From Scalindua sp964344685 (GTDB lineage Bacteria; Planctomycetota; Brocadiia; Brocadiales; Scalinduaceae): a stretch of 64,000 nt of DNA. Positions 1 to 12,214 of this stretch are shown here, one piece after another. The stretch is from positions 1-64,000 of the forward strand of contig CAYFOK010000004.1 in the NCBI GenBank assembly GCA_964344685.1. The letters are read 5' to 3'. The first letter of the stretch is position 1, and every line of letters starts with the position of its first letter. The notes beneath the pieces were generated by a model. The model did not search any database. It saw only the letters and a list, made by a program, of their open reading frames with translations, and was not told the DNA's origin. The translations under genes and the position numbers were made by a program.

Positions 1-2629
<2,629 letters not shown>

Positions 2630-2719
2630 ACCCAAATTTTCAATTGTTTTACATCGCTTAAATTGCGTCTATTGCCAAAGAACAGTTACTACCTACTTAC
2701 AACATTACAAAAGAATTTG

Positions 2720-2792
2720 TGGAGATGAGCGGGATCGAACCGCTAACCTCGGCCTTGCAAGGGCCGCGCTCTCCCAGTTGAGCTACACCCCC
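2720..2792 (-). tRNA. tRNA-Ala (anticodon TGC)
   Basis: The minus strand folds into a full cloverleaf of 73 nt. It has a 7-bp acceptor stem beginning GGGGGTG, a D arm GCTC/GAGC, an anticodon stem CGGCC/GGCCG with loop CTTGCAA (anticodon TGC), a T arm AGCGG/CCGCT with TTCGATC, and discriminator A. CCA is not encoded, unlike the neighbouring tRNA-Ile. It lies in the 16S-23S spacer, its usual place in bacteria. Confidence 0.97.
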
Positions 2793-2834
2793 CCGTTAAA
2801 TTCAAAACATAAATAATATAATTTAACATGAGGA

Positions 2835-2912
2835 TGGTGGGCCTAAGTGGATTCGAACCACTGACCTTTCCCTTATCAGGGGAACGCTCTAAACCAACTG
2901 AGCTATAGGCCC
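2835..2912 (-). tRNA. tRNA-Ile (anticodon GAT), CCA encoded
   Basis: Minus-strand cloverleaf: acceptor stem GGGCCTA/TAGGCCC, D arm GCTC/GAGC, anticodon stem TTCCC/GGGAA with loop CTGATAA (anticodon GAT), and T arm AGTGG/CCACT with TTCGAAT. The 3' CCA is genomically encoded at 2837-2835. It is the first spacer tRNA after 16S, giving the common order 16S-Ile-Ala-23S. Confidence 0.97.
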
Positions 2913-3051
2913 AAGACCTCTTCCCAACATTAAAAGGAACTCGCAATATAGCTCGCCAGTTGGCTCAGCACCCTCCCAACAATTACAAAAAAAAAAAAAC
3001 AAATAACAACATAAAAGACGCCGGATGTACCGACTTCAATTAACTCCCTAG

Positions 3052-4623
<1,572 letters not shown>

Positions 4624-4709
4624 TTTAATAATGAACTCATTTTAATTCTTTTAACCATTCGTAACTTTTCTTGTACCGACATAACGGCAACAAGCAAAGC
4701 AACTTATAG

Positions 4710-4739
4710 GCTATACACCCAACGCTTTTATGTTGTCAA
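4710..4739 (-). promoter_or_regulatory. Possible second rRNA promoter (P2)
   Basis: On the minus strand a perfect TTGACA (4739-4734) is followed after 18 nt by TATAGC (4715-4710), 4 of 6 matches to the -10 consensus. It lies downstream of the stronger promoter and about 90 nt before 16S. Tandem promoters are common ahead of rRNA operons, but the -10 is weak, so this is a candidate only. Confidence 0.4.
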
Positions 4740-4761
4740 TTTTCAATGAACAGAAAGAGTC

Positions 4762-4830
4762 ATTATAGACTAAAATAGAAAACTGTCAATAGAAAATAAA
4801 AAATTCAAAAAATTTTTTTTTTAAATAACC
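4762..4830 (-). promoter_or_regulatory. rRNA operon promoter with UP-like element
   Basis: Minus strand: TTGACA (4789-4784), a 16-nt spacer, then TATAAT (4767-4762), so both hexamers are perfect sigma-70 consensus. Directly upstream (4790-4830) is a run of A and T tracts like the UP elements that bind the RNA polymerase alpha C-terminal domain in strong rRNA promoters. It points at the 16S gene, leaving a leader of roughly 130 nt. Confidence 0.88.
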
Positions 4831-5083
4831 TTTTGTAAGTACAGTCCACAAAAGACTATAAGCTCTATTTTATCAACTATCTTGCATAATAAAACCAATT
4901 ATTTTTACCTATTTTAAAAAAAAATCACCAATTATTGATATTATTAGGAAAAATGGACCTTTATAAGTCTTCTAAAATCAAAACAATCGTCGAATTTTAA
5001 CCAGTATCCAGGCTAGAATTCGACAATCCACCACCTATTCATCCAACAAAACATCCATTAACCAAAATTAGATAAAAAAACAC

Positions 5084-5111
5084 TTGACTTCTTGTGCAAA
5101 TCTTGTATATT
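5084..5111 (+). promoter_or_regulatory. Sigma-70 promoter of small-protein operon
   Basis: TTGACT at 5084-5089, a 16-nt spacer and TATATT at 5106-5111 form a good sigma-70 promoter on the plus strand. It lies 39 nt before the start of the 33-residue gene at 5151 and diverges from the rRNA operon. Confidence 0.75.
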
Positions 5112-5150
5112 GCTACTAAAAATCTACAACATATTGTAGGAGGTAGCCAA

Positions 5151-5252
5151 ATGCGTTTAGTATTACAGGAAGTTAGACATATCGGAATCCATTTCAGCCT
5201 GATTGCACTGTTAACAATGGTGTATTTCTTACTTGTAAGGATAGTTACATAA
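5151..5252 (+). CDS. Small single-pass membrane protein (33 aa), unknown
   Basis: A 33-residue open frame starts with ATG at 5151, nine bases after a strong ribosome site (GTAGGAGGT at 5137-5145). The product starts MRLVLQEVRHIGIHFS and then has a hydrophobic stretch at about residues 13-32 (many Leu, Ile, Val, Phe, Tyr), so it is probably a one-span membrane peptide. It sits between a good promoter (5084-5111) and the next gene, whose GTG start is one base after this stop, implying translational coupling. I recognise no family. The strong SD and operon context are the evidence that it is a real gene. Confidence 0.65.
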   Translation: MRLVLQEVRHIGIHFSLIALLTMVYFLLVRIVT

Positions 5253-5253
5253 A

Positions 5254-5481
5254 GTGGATGACAACTTAAGGCGTTTAATGGCACAAATTGAGGCCGAACA
5301 AGGCCTGCGGCACTTAAGTGAAATCCTTCCGCAGTGTAAGGATCTGCAAAAAGTACTGGCAATGCTTATGCATAATTTCTATACCTCTCTTTGCGAAGAA
5401 GGCTTTACGAAACCTGAGGCGCTAGAGATAATTAAAGCGCATGGTACCGGCCTAAACAACAACTTGAGTGACGAATTTTAA
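5254..5481 (+). CDS. Small hypothetical protein (75 aa)
   Basis: This is a 75-residue acidic, mostly helical protein beginning (M)DDNLRRLMAQIEAEQGL. The start is GTG at 5254, one base after the stop of the 33-residue gene, and it has no strong ribosome site of its own, so translation is probably coupled. It contains two Cys (in LPQCKDLQ and SLCEEGF) and a segment FTKPEALEIIKAHG typical of short helical proteins, but I recognise no domain. A terminator follows at 5601-5628. The two genes look like one small transcription unit. Function unknown. Confidence 0.72.
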   Translation: MDDNLRRLMAQIEAEQGLRHLSEILPQCKDLQKVLAMLMHNFYTSLCEEGFTKPEALEIIKAHGTGLNNNLSDEF

Positions 5482-5600
5482 CTTAAAAGTAGCGTTGCAT
5501 CAGTTAAAATATTTAAGTTGTCAGTTAATATTTACCCGCCCTCAAACTCTTGTCAGTTTTTTCCGCACCCGGAAGCAGAAAACCCACATTTTCACGCAAA

Positions 5601-5628
5601 CCTTTTAATGGTAAAAGGCAATTTTTTT
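5601..5628 (+). terminator. Rho-independent terminator of the small-protein operon
   Basis: CCTTTTA (5601-5607), a 4-nt loop, TAAAAGG (5612-5618), then seven T at 5622-5628. This is a compact stem-loop plus T-run on the plus strand, 120 nt after the 75-residue gene. Confidence 0.8.
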
Positions 5629-5679
5629 GTATAAAGTAATGAACTAATTGGACACCGAAGTTGTTTTAATTATCAAAAT

Positions 5680-6333
5680 ATGATATCAACTCAAAAATAC
5701 AATTGTAAGCTAGCTATTCTATTAACGCTGATACTGGTTCCAGCAATAAATATAATCACAAACACAAATTATGCTGCAAACACTGATATGAAGAAAATTT
5801 TTTGTTTAATCCCGATAGGGCATATTGATAACGAAATCCTGCAGCACACACAATTGGAACTTGAAAAAAAATTTAATGTTGTAGTAGAAATTGGTAAACA
5901 ATTAGAAGAACCTACCTATGCGTACCACAAATACAAAAAGCAGTATAATTCAACAAAGATTCTGAAAAAAATACACAATTTAAAGCTAACCGGATATGAC
6001 AGAATACTTGGATTAGTCGACGTTGATTTGTATGTACCCGAACGTACATTTGTTTTCGGAGGAGCAGACGTAAAAAAGAAGGTATCCGTTATTTCTTTAA
6101 CTAGGCTCCGTCAGGAATTCTACAATCTGCAAGAGGATTCTGCACTATTTAAATACAGAACAATTATTGAAGCCGTTCATGAGCTTGGACACACATATGG
6201 ACTCTACCACTGCAAAGATGACAAGTGCGTCATGTTTTTATCAAACACTATCAGTGATACAGACCAAAAAGGAGCAGATCTCTGCAGTAAATGTGAAAAA
6301 ATCCTAGAAGGGAAAAAAGGCGTTTTAAAATAA
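5680..6333 (+). CDS. Archaemetzincin-type zinc metalloprotease with N-terminal signal sequence
   Basis: This is a metzincin-type zinc protease. The signature HELGHTYGLYHC is at residues 167-178 (three His zinc ligands, catalytic Glu168), followed by Cys183-Val-Met (the Met-turn) and a CSKC pair at 202-205. That Cys pattern is the hallmark of archaemetzincins (peptidase family M54), which bind a second structural zinc. Family members usually begin near MKKIFCLIPIG, here residue 37. The extra N-terminal segment (residues 10-34) is hydrophobic and ends in an Ala-rich stretch like a signal peptide, suggesting export. The alternative start at Met37 would give a cytosolic protein. Neither start has a good ribosome site. 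It lies 6 bases before the topoisomerase VI B gene, so they are probably cotranscribed. The physiological substrate is unknown for the family. Confidence 0.88.
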   Translation: MISTQKYNCKLAILLTLILVPAINIITNTNYAANTDMKKIFCLIPIGHIDNEILQHTQLELEKKFNVVVEIGKQLEEPTYAYHKYKKQYNSTKILKKIHNLKLTGYDRILGLVDVDLYVPERTFVFGGADVKKKVSVISLTRLRQEFYNLQEDSALFKYRTIIEAVHELGHTYGLYHCKDDKCVMFLSNTISDTDQKGADLCSKCEKILEGKKGVLK

Positions 6334-6339
6334 GAACAA

Positions 6340-7935
6340 ATGGCTTCATCAAAAAAAACAAAAAAAAAGACTAAAGAATCTCCGAAGGTAACAGCCCAGG
6401 ATCTCGCCAAAAAACAGAGAGAAATTTCAGTCAGTGAGTTCTTCACAAAAAACAGACACCTGCTTGGATTTGACAATCCCAGAAAAGCCCTGCTTACAAC
6501 AATCAAGGAAGGAATTGACAACTCTCTGGATGCATGCGAAGAAGCAAAAATCCTTCCTGACATAAAAGTATGCATTAGCCACGTAAAAAAATCAGATGAC
6601 AGGTTTATCGTTACCATTGAAGATAATGGTCCCGGAATTTTAAAATCTCACATTCCAAAAATTTTTGGTAAATTACTATATGGTTCAAAATTTCATACAC
6701 TTAAAATGTCCAGGGGGCAGCAGGGCATAGGTATTTCAGCAGCAGGCATGTATGGCCAACTGACAACCGGCAAACCGATACTGATAACTTCAAAAACTTC
6801 ATCAAAGAAACCTGCACACCATTACAGCCTTGTCGTTGACACACAGAAGAATGAACCTCGAATTGTAAAGGATGAGGTCATTGATTACGACGTCAAACGA
6901 GGTACAAAGGTAGTTATTGAGTTAGAGGCACGTTATCAGAAAGGCCGGCAATCTGTTGACGGATACATTGAACAAACTTCTATTGCCAACCCACATGCCG
7001 ACATCACATACATCAACCCTGAAAACAAGGAGATAAGATATCCCAGAGCGTCAAAGGAATTGCCTATAGAACCAAAAGAGATAAAACCACACCCTTATGG
7101 TGTTGAACTGGGAATATTAATAAAGATGCTACATGACACAAAGTCAAAAAACCTACGGTCATTTCTTACCAATGACTTCTCCAGGGTAAGCACAAGGGTA
7201 GCAAATGAGATTTGTGAAAGAGCCGGCTTATATGAAAAGGCCCGACCTTCCAGAATCGCAGTCCAGGAGGCTGACGCACTTTTCAAGACCATCAAGTTAA
7301 CGAAGATCATGAATCCCCCTACAGACTGCATCTCTCCCATTGGAGAAGAAGCCATAATCAAGGGCCTGAAAAAACAGATTAATGCAGACTTTTTTACATC
7401 AAATACACGGCCACCATCAGTATACAGGGGCAACCCTTTCCAGATTGAAGTCGGTCTGGCATACGGGGGTGATTTACCGGAAGACGGCTTGATCAGATTG
7501 CTGAGGTTTGCCAATAGAGTTCCATTGCTGTATCAACAATCTGCATGTATCGTTACTGAATCGGCAATAAATACATCATGGAGAAATTACGGGCTTGCAC
7601 AATCTACCGGTGCACTCCCTTCCGGCCCTATACTTCTTATGGTACACCTCGCATCTGTCTGGGTACCTTTTACATCAGAAAGTAAAGAGGCAATTGCACA
7701 TTACCCTGAGATTGAGAAAGAGATAAAACTGGCCCTGCAGGAGTGCGGACGCCACTTATCTACGTTTATCAAAAGAAAAAAGAGGGCGGCTGAAGAATTC
7801 AAGAAGAAATCGTATATCAAGAAATACATTCCTCATATAGGAATAGCATTAAAGGAAATATTAGGTTTAAACGACAAGCAGGAACAAAAAGTAGTTAACA
7901 ACCTGACAGATATCCTCGAAAGGAGTAGATCATGA
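6340..7935 (+). CDS. top6B: DNA topoisomerase VI subunit B
   Basis: This is the ATPase subunit of the type IIB topoisomerase that passes one DNA duplex through another. GHKL ATP-binding motifs are clear: EGIDNSLDA (57-65), EDNGPGI (94-100) and RGQQGIGISA (125-134). They are followed by the helix-two-turn-helix-like middle region and the transducer domain with its conserved TRPPSVYRGNPF segment. At 531 residues it matches archaeal Top6B. The N-terminus is a Lys-rich tail. Its stop overlaps the ATG of the A subunit by 4 bases (ATGA), consistent with coupled synthesis of an A2B2 enzyme. Topo VI is typical of archaea and plants and uncommon in bacteria, so transfer from archaea at some stage is likely (inference). 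Confidence 0.96.
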   Translation: MASSKKTKKKTKESPKVTAQDLAKKQREISVSEFFTKNRHLLGFDNPRKALLTTIKEGIDNSLDACEEAKILPDIKVCISHVKKSDDRFIVTIEDNGPGILKSHIPKIFGKLLYGSKFHTLKMSRGQQGIGISAAGMYGQLTTGKPILITSKTSSKKPAHHYSLVVDTQKNEPRIVKDEVIDYDVKRGTKVVIELEARYQKGRQSVDGYIEQTSIANPHADITYINPENKEIRYPRASKELPIEPKEIKPHPYGVELGILIKMLHDTKSKNLRSFLTNDFSRVSTRVANEICERAGLYEKARPSRIAVQEADALFKTIKLTKIMNPPTDCISPIGEEAIIKGLKKQINADFFTSNTRPPSVYRGNPFQIEVGLAYGGDLPEDGLIRLLRFANRVPLLYQQSACIVTESAINTSWRNYGLAQSTGALPSGPILLMVHLASVWVPFTSESKEAIAHYPEIEKEIKLALQECGRHLSTFIKRKKRAAEEFKKKSYIKKYIPHIGIALKEILGLNDKQEQKVVNNLTDILERSRS

Positions 7936-9014
7936 CAAAAACACTAAAGAAAATAGAAGAATCTGCTTCCACCATTCATAACAAAATCACTAAGAAGAAA
8001 AAACCAAGTATGGATTTCCCTATTCGCGCTCTGAGCAATGTAAAATACATTCCAAAGAGAGGTTTTCTGGAACTAATCGGACAGAAAAAATCACGCACCT
8101 TAACAGTGAATACCGTAAAGACGTTTGCCCAGACGCTGAGAGTGATGTCCTTATCGAAAGAACTCATTGAAAAAGATGATATAGCCACAAAGAGAGAAGC
8201 CTACTATGTATCAAAGAACTGGGATGAAGCGCGTTTTGAGGAACAACCAGAATCAGATACCGTAATTGATGATGTTGAGGCAATGTTTGAAGTCAATAGA
8301 GAACAGTTGGGTTTTATCCCGGAAGAGAAGGGAGGAGATGTCGCAGGAAAACTGGTTGTGATAGATAAGGACCAGGAGAGCGGCAAGCAGCTTAAAATCG
8401 ACTGCACTAAATTCGGTTCAGGCGCATACTCAATTCCCATTTCAACGGAACATCTGAAATTCGAAACCAATGCGAAGTTTGTACTGGTGATAGAAACGGC
8501 CGGGATGTTCCAGCGGCTTGTGAAGCACAACTACTGGAAGAAGGCAAACTGCATATTGATCTCCATGGGCGGTGTTCCAACCAGGGCATGCAGAAGATTC
8601 ATCAGGCGTTTATCAGAAGGAAAAAAGATCCCGGTTTATGTATTTGTTGACGGTGACCCTTATGGTATCAGCAATATATACAGAACCCTTAAGGTTGGAT
8701 CAGGAAATGCTGCACACATTAACCAGTACTTCTGCGTACCAAACGCACGATACCTTGGCATAACCCCACAGGACATCATCGATTATAAACTCCCCACCCA
8801 TCCGTTAAAAGAGGTAGACATTAAGAGAGCAAAAGATGCCCTGAAAAATGACCCGTTTATAAAAGAGTATAAGGAGTGGCAGAAGGCAATTAACCAGATG
8901 CTGAAAATGGGTGTCAGGGCAGAACAGCAGGCACTCGCAAAGCATGGACTGAATTACGTAATCGAAAAGTACCTTCCTCAAAAGCTGAAGAAGGCTGACA
9001 GTTTTCTTCCTTAG
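7932..9014 (+). CDS. top6A: DNA topoisomerase VI subunit A (Spo11-like)
   Basis: This is the DNA-cleaving subunit of topoisomerase VI. The winged-helix (5Y-CAP) domain holds TKREAYYVSK with a Tyr pair at 91/92, one of which is the expected covalent DNA-linked nucleophile. The Toprim domain shows Glu188 (IETAGMF) and the DGD motif at 240-242 (FVDGDPYG), which bind Mg2+. Its 360 residues are close to the archaeal length, and no key residue is missing, so the enzyme should be active. It overlaps top6B by 4 bases. The convergent opp operon ends 37 bases downstream, and I see no clear terminator between them. Confidence 0.96.
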   Translation: MTKTLKKIEESASTIHNKITKKKKPSMDFPIRALSNVKYIPKRGFLELIGQKKSRTLTVNTVKTFAQTLRVMSLSKELIEKDDIATKREAYYVSKNWDEARFEEQPESDTVIDDVEAMFEVNREQLGFIPEEKGGDVAGKLVVIDKDQESGKQLKIDCTKFGSGAYSIPISTEHLKFETNAKFVLVIETAGMFQRLVKHNYWKKANCILISMGGVPTRACRRFIRRLSEGKKIPVYVFVDGDPYGISNIYRTLKVGSGNAAHINQYFCVPNARYLGITPQDIIDYKLPTHPLKEVDIKRAKDALKNDPFIKEYKEWQKAINQMLKMGVRAEQQALAKHGLNYVIEKYLPQKLKKADSFLP

Positions 9015-9051
9015 CAGGGAAAACTTTGAACTCTGAAATTATTACTAGAAA

Positions 9052-10017
9052 TCACACATAGACCTCATGGCAGGCTATCTGGTACCCTCCCAGAACCTTT
9101 CTCAGATCCGGAACCTCTTTCCGGCACCTTTCTGTCATAATTGGACAGCGGGTATGGAAGCAGCAGCCCGGTGGAGGAGACGAGGGAGAAGGGATATCAC
9201 CCTGGAGCAATTCCCTCTCCTTACGTTTACCCGGTGTAATTTCGGGAATGGCAGAGAACAACGCTTTGGTATACGGATGTTTGGGTGCTGAGAAAAGAGT
9301 GTCCCTGTCTGTCAACTCCATAATCTTGCCCAGATACATTACAGCGATCTTATCCGCAATATGCTCTACTACTGAAAGGTTGTGTGCAATGAAGAGATAG
9401 CTCAGATCAAACTCTTTCTTCAGATCAGAAAGCAGATTCAACACCTGGGCCTGAACAGAAACATCTAAAGCAGATACCGCTTCGTCACAAACAATAAAAT
9501 CCGGTTTAAGGGCTAAGGCACGGGCAATTCCTATTCGCTGGCGCTGTCCACCGGAGAATTCGTGGGGATGCCGTTTAGCGTAATCGGCAGACAACCCAAC
9601 TTTCTCTAATAATTCAGCACTCTTCTCACGCCTCTGGGCAGTCGTCCCGACACGATGAATTGTTAATCCTTCAGAGATTAATTGCCCCACTGTCATGCGA
9701 GGATTTAAAGAAGAAAAGGGATCCTGAAAAATAATCTGCATTTTCTTACGCAAATTAAAAAGAGATGCTCTGTCCGCACCCAGAACATCCGTACCATTAA
9801 AATGGACACTACCCGCTGTAGCGGGAATTAAGCGTAAAATGGTACGGCCAATTGTCGTCTTACCGCAGCCTGATTCACCTACCAATGCCAACACTTCTCC
9901 CTTGCGAATATCAAAGCTCACTCCATCAACAGCTTTTACATGGATGGCCGTTTTAGAGAAAAACCCTTTCTTGGCAGTGAAGTATGTTTTGAGTCCTCTT
10001 ACTTCCAGAAGATTCAT
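9052..10017 (-). CDS. oppF: Oligopeptide ABC transporter ATP-binding protein OppF
   Basis: This is the second ATPase of a peptide importer. Walker A GESGCGKTT is at about 47-55, the signature SGGQRQR at 155-161 and Walker B FIVCDEA at 174-180. The C-terminal oligopeptide/dipeptide region has the usual Cys cluster (GCCFHTRCP.....RC), found in OppD/F proteins and reported to hold an Fe-S cluster in some. It is the last gene of oppABCDF, overlapping oppD by 4 bases. The OppF/DppF distinction cannot be made from sequence alone. Confidence 0.93.
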   Translation of the reverse strand: MNLLEVRGLKTYFTAKKGFFSKTAIHVKAVDGVSFDIRKGEVLALVGESGCGKTTIGRTILRLIPATAGSVHFNGTDVLGADRASLFNLRKKMQIIFQDPFSSLNPRMTVGQLISEGLTIHRVGTTAQRREKSAELLEKVGLSADYAKRHPHEFSGGQRQRIGIARALALKPDFIVCDEAVSALDVSVQAQVLNLLSDLKKEFDLSYLFIAHNLSVVEHIADKIAVMYLGKIMELTDRDTLFSAPKHPYTKALFSAIPEITPGKRKERELLQGDIPSPSSPPPGCCFHTRCPIMTERCRKEVPDLRKVLGGYQIACHEVYV

Positions 10018-10991
10018 TTCCCCTCCTCATATAAAAAGCAGGAAACATAATGATCTACACTAACACCAGTCATTCCGGGGTCTTTCTGTCTACAAACAAC
10101 CATAACATGAGGGCAACGGTCAGCAAAGTGACAGCCCTTTGGGTAATTCTGAGGTTTTGGTACCTGGCCTGAAATCTCATTTAACCTGTCTACCCGATTA
10201 CCCAATTGCGGAATGGCCTTAATGAGACCCTGCGTATAAGGATGTTTAGGGTTTTTGAATACTTCAATTACTCCGGCTCTTTCTACCACCTTAGAAGCAT
10301 ACATCACCAGAACCTCGTCAGCCACTTCTGCCACCACAGCCAGATCATGCGTAATCAGCAAAATGGACATTCCTTCGGTTTCCTGAAGATGCTGCAGAAG
10401 ATCAAGTATCTGTGCCTGAATGGTTACATCAAGTGCCGTAGTCGGCTCATCCGCAATCAAAACGTCAGGATTGCAACTCAGAGCCATCGCTATCATAACA
10501 CGCTGCTTCATACCACCCGACATCTGGTGAGGATACTCATCAATTCGTTTTTCAGCATCAGGAATACCAACTTTCGTAAGCATTTTGACCGCTCGCTTCC
10601 TGGCCTCTTTTGGCTTAACCTTTTGATGAAGGACGATAGCTTCCACGATCTGATTGCCGATCGTATAAACAGGGTTGAGTGACGTCATCGGCTCCTGAAA
10701 AATCATGGCAATTTCGTTGCCGCGTATATCGCGCATCTCGTTTTCTGTCAGCTTGACGAGATTTTTCCCCTTATATAGAACATCTCCACTTTCAACTTTT
10801 CCCGGTGGCATAGAGATCAGTCGCATGACCGTGTATGCAGTCACGGATTTGCCACAACCGGATTCACCTACCACACAAAGTGTCTTTCCCTTCTTAAGAG
10901 CAAAATCAACTCCGTCAACAGCCGGTATCACCCCTTCATCTGTATGAAAGTGGGTCTTTAAATTTTTAACTTCAAGAACTGTGTCGTTCAT
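10014..10991 (-). CDS. oppD: Oligopeptide ABC transporter ATP-binding protein OppD
   Basis: This is the first ATPase of the peptide importer. Walker A GESGCGKS is at 42-49, the signature SGGMKQR at 158-164 and Walker B VLIADEP at 177-183, with the C-terminal Cys motif (GCHFADRCP....VC) of the family. It overlaps oppC and oppF by 4 bases each, a tight operon. It would pair with OppF to power transport through OppB/OppC. Confidence 0.93.
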   Translation of the reverse strand: MNDTVLEVKNLKTHFHTDEGVIPAVDGVDFALKKGKTLCVVGESGCGKSVTAYTVMRLISMPPGKVESGDVLYKGKNLVKLTENEMRDIRGNEIAMIFQEPMTSLNPVYTIGNQIVEAIVLHQKVKPKEARKRAVKMLTKVGIPDAEKRIDEYPHQMSGGMKQRVMIAMALSCNPDVLIADEPTTALDVTIQAQILDLLQHLQETEGMSILLITHDLAVVAEVADEVLVMYASKVVERAGVIEVFKNPKHPYTQGLIKAIPQLGNRVDRLNEISGQVPKPQNYPKGCHFADRCPHVMVVCRQKDPGMTGVSVDHYVSCFLYEEGK

Positions 10992-12136
10992 TTCTGCCCC
11001 CTCATTTTAGGGTCCAGGGCATCTCTGAGCGTATCTCCAAACAGGTTCACCGGAAGTACCAGCGCCATCATAAAAATAAATGCCCCTAACAGGTTCCACC
11101 AGACTATCGGTTCTCTGGCAAGTTCCAGGTTTGCCTGGTTTATCATATTACCCCAGCTGTAAGTACTTTGCCCCACCCCGATCTTCAAATAACTTAAGAC
11201 CGCCTCAGCCAACACTAAATGACTGAAACCCAGGACACTTGTTATCAGTACGAGATGAAAGATATTAGGTACAATGTGTCTAAAAAGTATTCGAATGTTA
11301 CTCGACCCCAACGCAATAGCTCCTTGAACATAATCCAGCTCCCTGGTCTTCAAAGTCTCACCCCTTAGAAGCCGGCAGAGGGAAGTCCAGCCTGTTATTC
11401 CCATGATCAAACAAAGGTTGAAAATACTTGCACCCTGTATCAATATGTATGCAGCAGCAATCAATACAAAAGGAATAGACCCGATTGTTGAATAGACAAA
11501 CTGTACAGACACATCCGGCCACCTACCATAATAACCTGCGATAACTCCCAGAACTAAAGCGATTGGGATTGAGATCATTGTCGTAAATCCTCCAATAATC
11601 AAAGCTGTCCTGATCCCTTTAAGGCAGATATACAATACGTCTCTGCCGACAACGTCAGTTCCCAATAGATGCCTCCCCGGATAGTTAAGTTTCTCCTGAT
11701 GCCAGACACTCTCCCCTCTTTCATTTTGCACCAGATCTTTGGTAAATTGGCGGGTCGACATTGGCGCAGAATAGGTCTTTTCATTATTAGTGCGAATGCC
11801 GGTACAGACACGGTCCAATATTGAAAGAGCACTATTTTGATATATTATTTGACCTCTTGAATCCATAGAGACATTCCCTGTATCGTCAAGAAGTGGGTCA
11901 CGCCACTTAAAACTGTCCGCAATACCAACCAATACAAAAAAGCAGAGTATAATAAAAGATATTACTGCCAGCTTCCTTCTAAATATGTAACGCCATATGT
12001 CCCTGCCTCTCTCATCCTTCAATGAGTTATAAACAAAATAGATGATTGCCAAAGAGACAACGGCAGCAACCGAATTTTGCAGAGGGTAATTATATTGAAT
12101 TGATTCTGACCATGTTTTAGCTGTTAATAGAAACAT
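10988..12136 (-). CDS. oppC: Oligopeptide ABC transporter permease OppC
   Basis: This is an inner-membrane permease subunit. The C-terminal two thirds carry five to six membrane spans and the EAA loop that docks the ATPases (segment AIALGSSNIRILFRHIVPN). At 382 residues it is longer than the usual ~300. The extra length is an N-terminal membrane span (about 20-36) plus an extended loop after the second span (about 75-165) that would face the substrate-binding side. Transcribed between oppB (79-base gap) and oppD (4-base overlap). Confidence 0.92.
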   Translation of the reverse strand: MFLLTAKTWSESIQYNYPLQNSVAAVVSLAIIYFVYNSLKDERGRDIWRYIFRRKLAVISFIILCFFVLVGIADSFKWRDPLLDDTGNVSMDSRGQIIYQNSALSILDRVCTGIRTNNEKTYSAPMSTRQFTKDLVQNERGESVWHQEKLNYPGRHLLGTDVVGRDVLYICLKGIRTALIIGGFTTMISIPIALVLGVIAGYYGRWPDVSVQFVYSTIGSIPFVLIAAAYILIQGASIFNLCLIMGITGWTSLCRLLRGETLKTRELDYVQGAIALGSSNIRILFRHIVPNIFHLVLITSVLGFSHLVLAEAVLSYLKIGVGQSTYSWGNMINQANLELAREPIVWWNLLGAFIFMMALVLPVNLFGDTLRDALDPKMRGQK

Positions 12137-12214
12137 ATTACCTAAAAGTTATAAGTTAAAAGTACCTAAAATGCCTAAAGTTCAAATATACTTTGTCCGA
12201 TCCCCGTTCGCCTA
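12137..12214. repeat. Degenerate 'cctaaa(a)tg/agt' short repeats in oppB-oppC gap
   Basis: The 78-base gap inside the otherwise overlapping opp operon holds a run of imperfect units resembling cctaaaagt, cctaaaatg and cctaaagtt at about 12142-12184. A related run occurs at 16800-16850. This is low-complexity spacer sequence and no function is evident. Confidence 0.5.

Larger units (their letters stand above)
4624..5083. other. rRNA operon leader and upstream A/T-rich region
   Basis: No protein gene is supported between the 16S 5' end and the promoter of the next plus-strand unit. The part nearest 16S is the rRNA leader. I did not see a clear boxA antitermination element. The region holds the rrn promoters described separately and a strongly A/T-rich tract at about 4790-4830. 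Beyond 4860 I see only A/T-rich sequence without recognisable structure. Confidence 0.7.
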
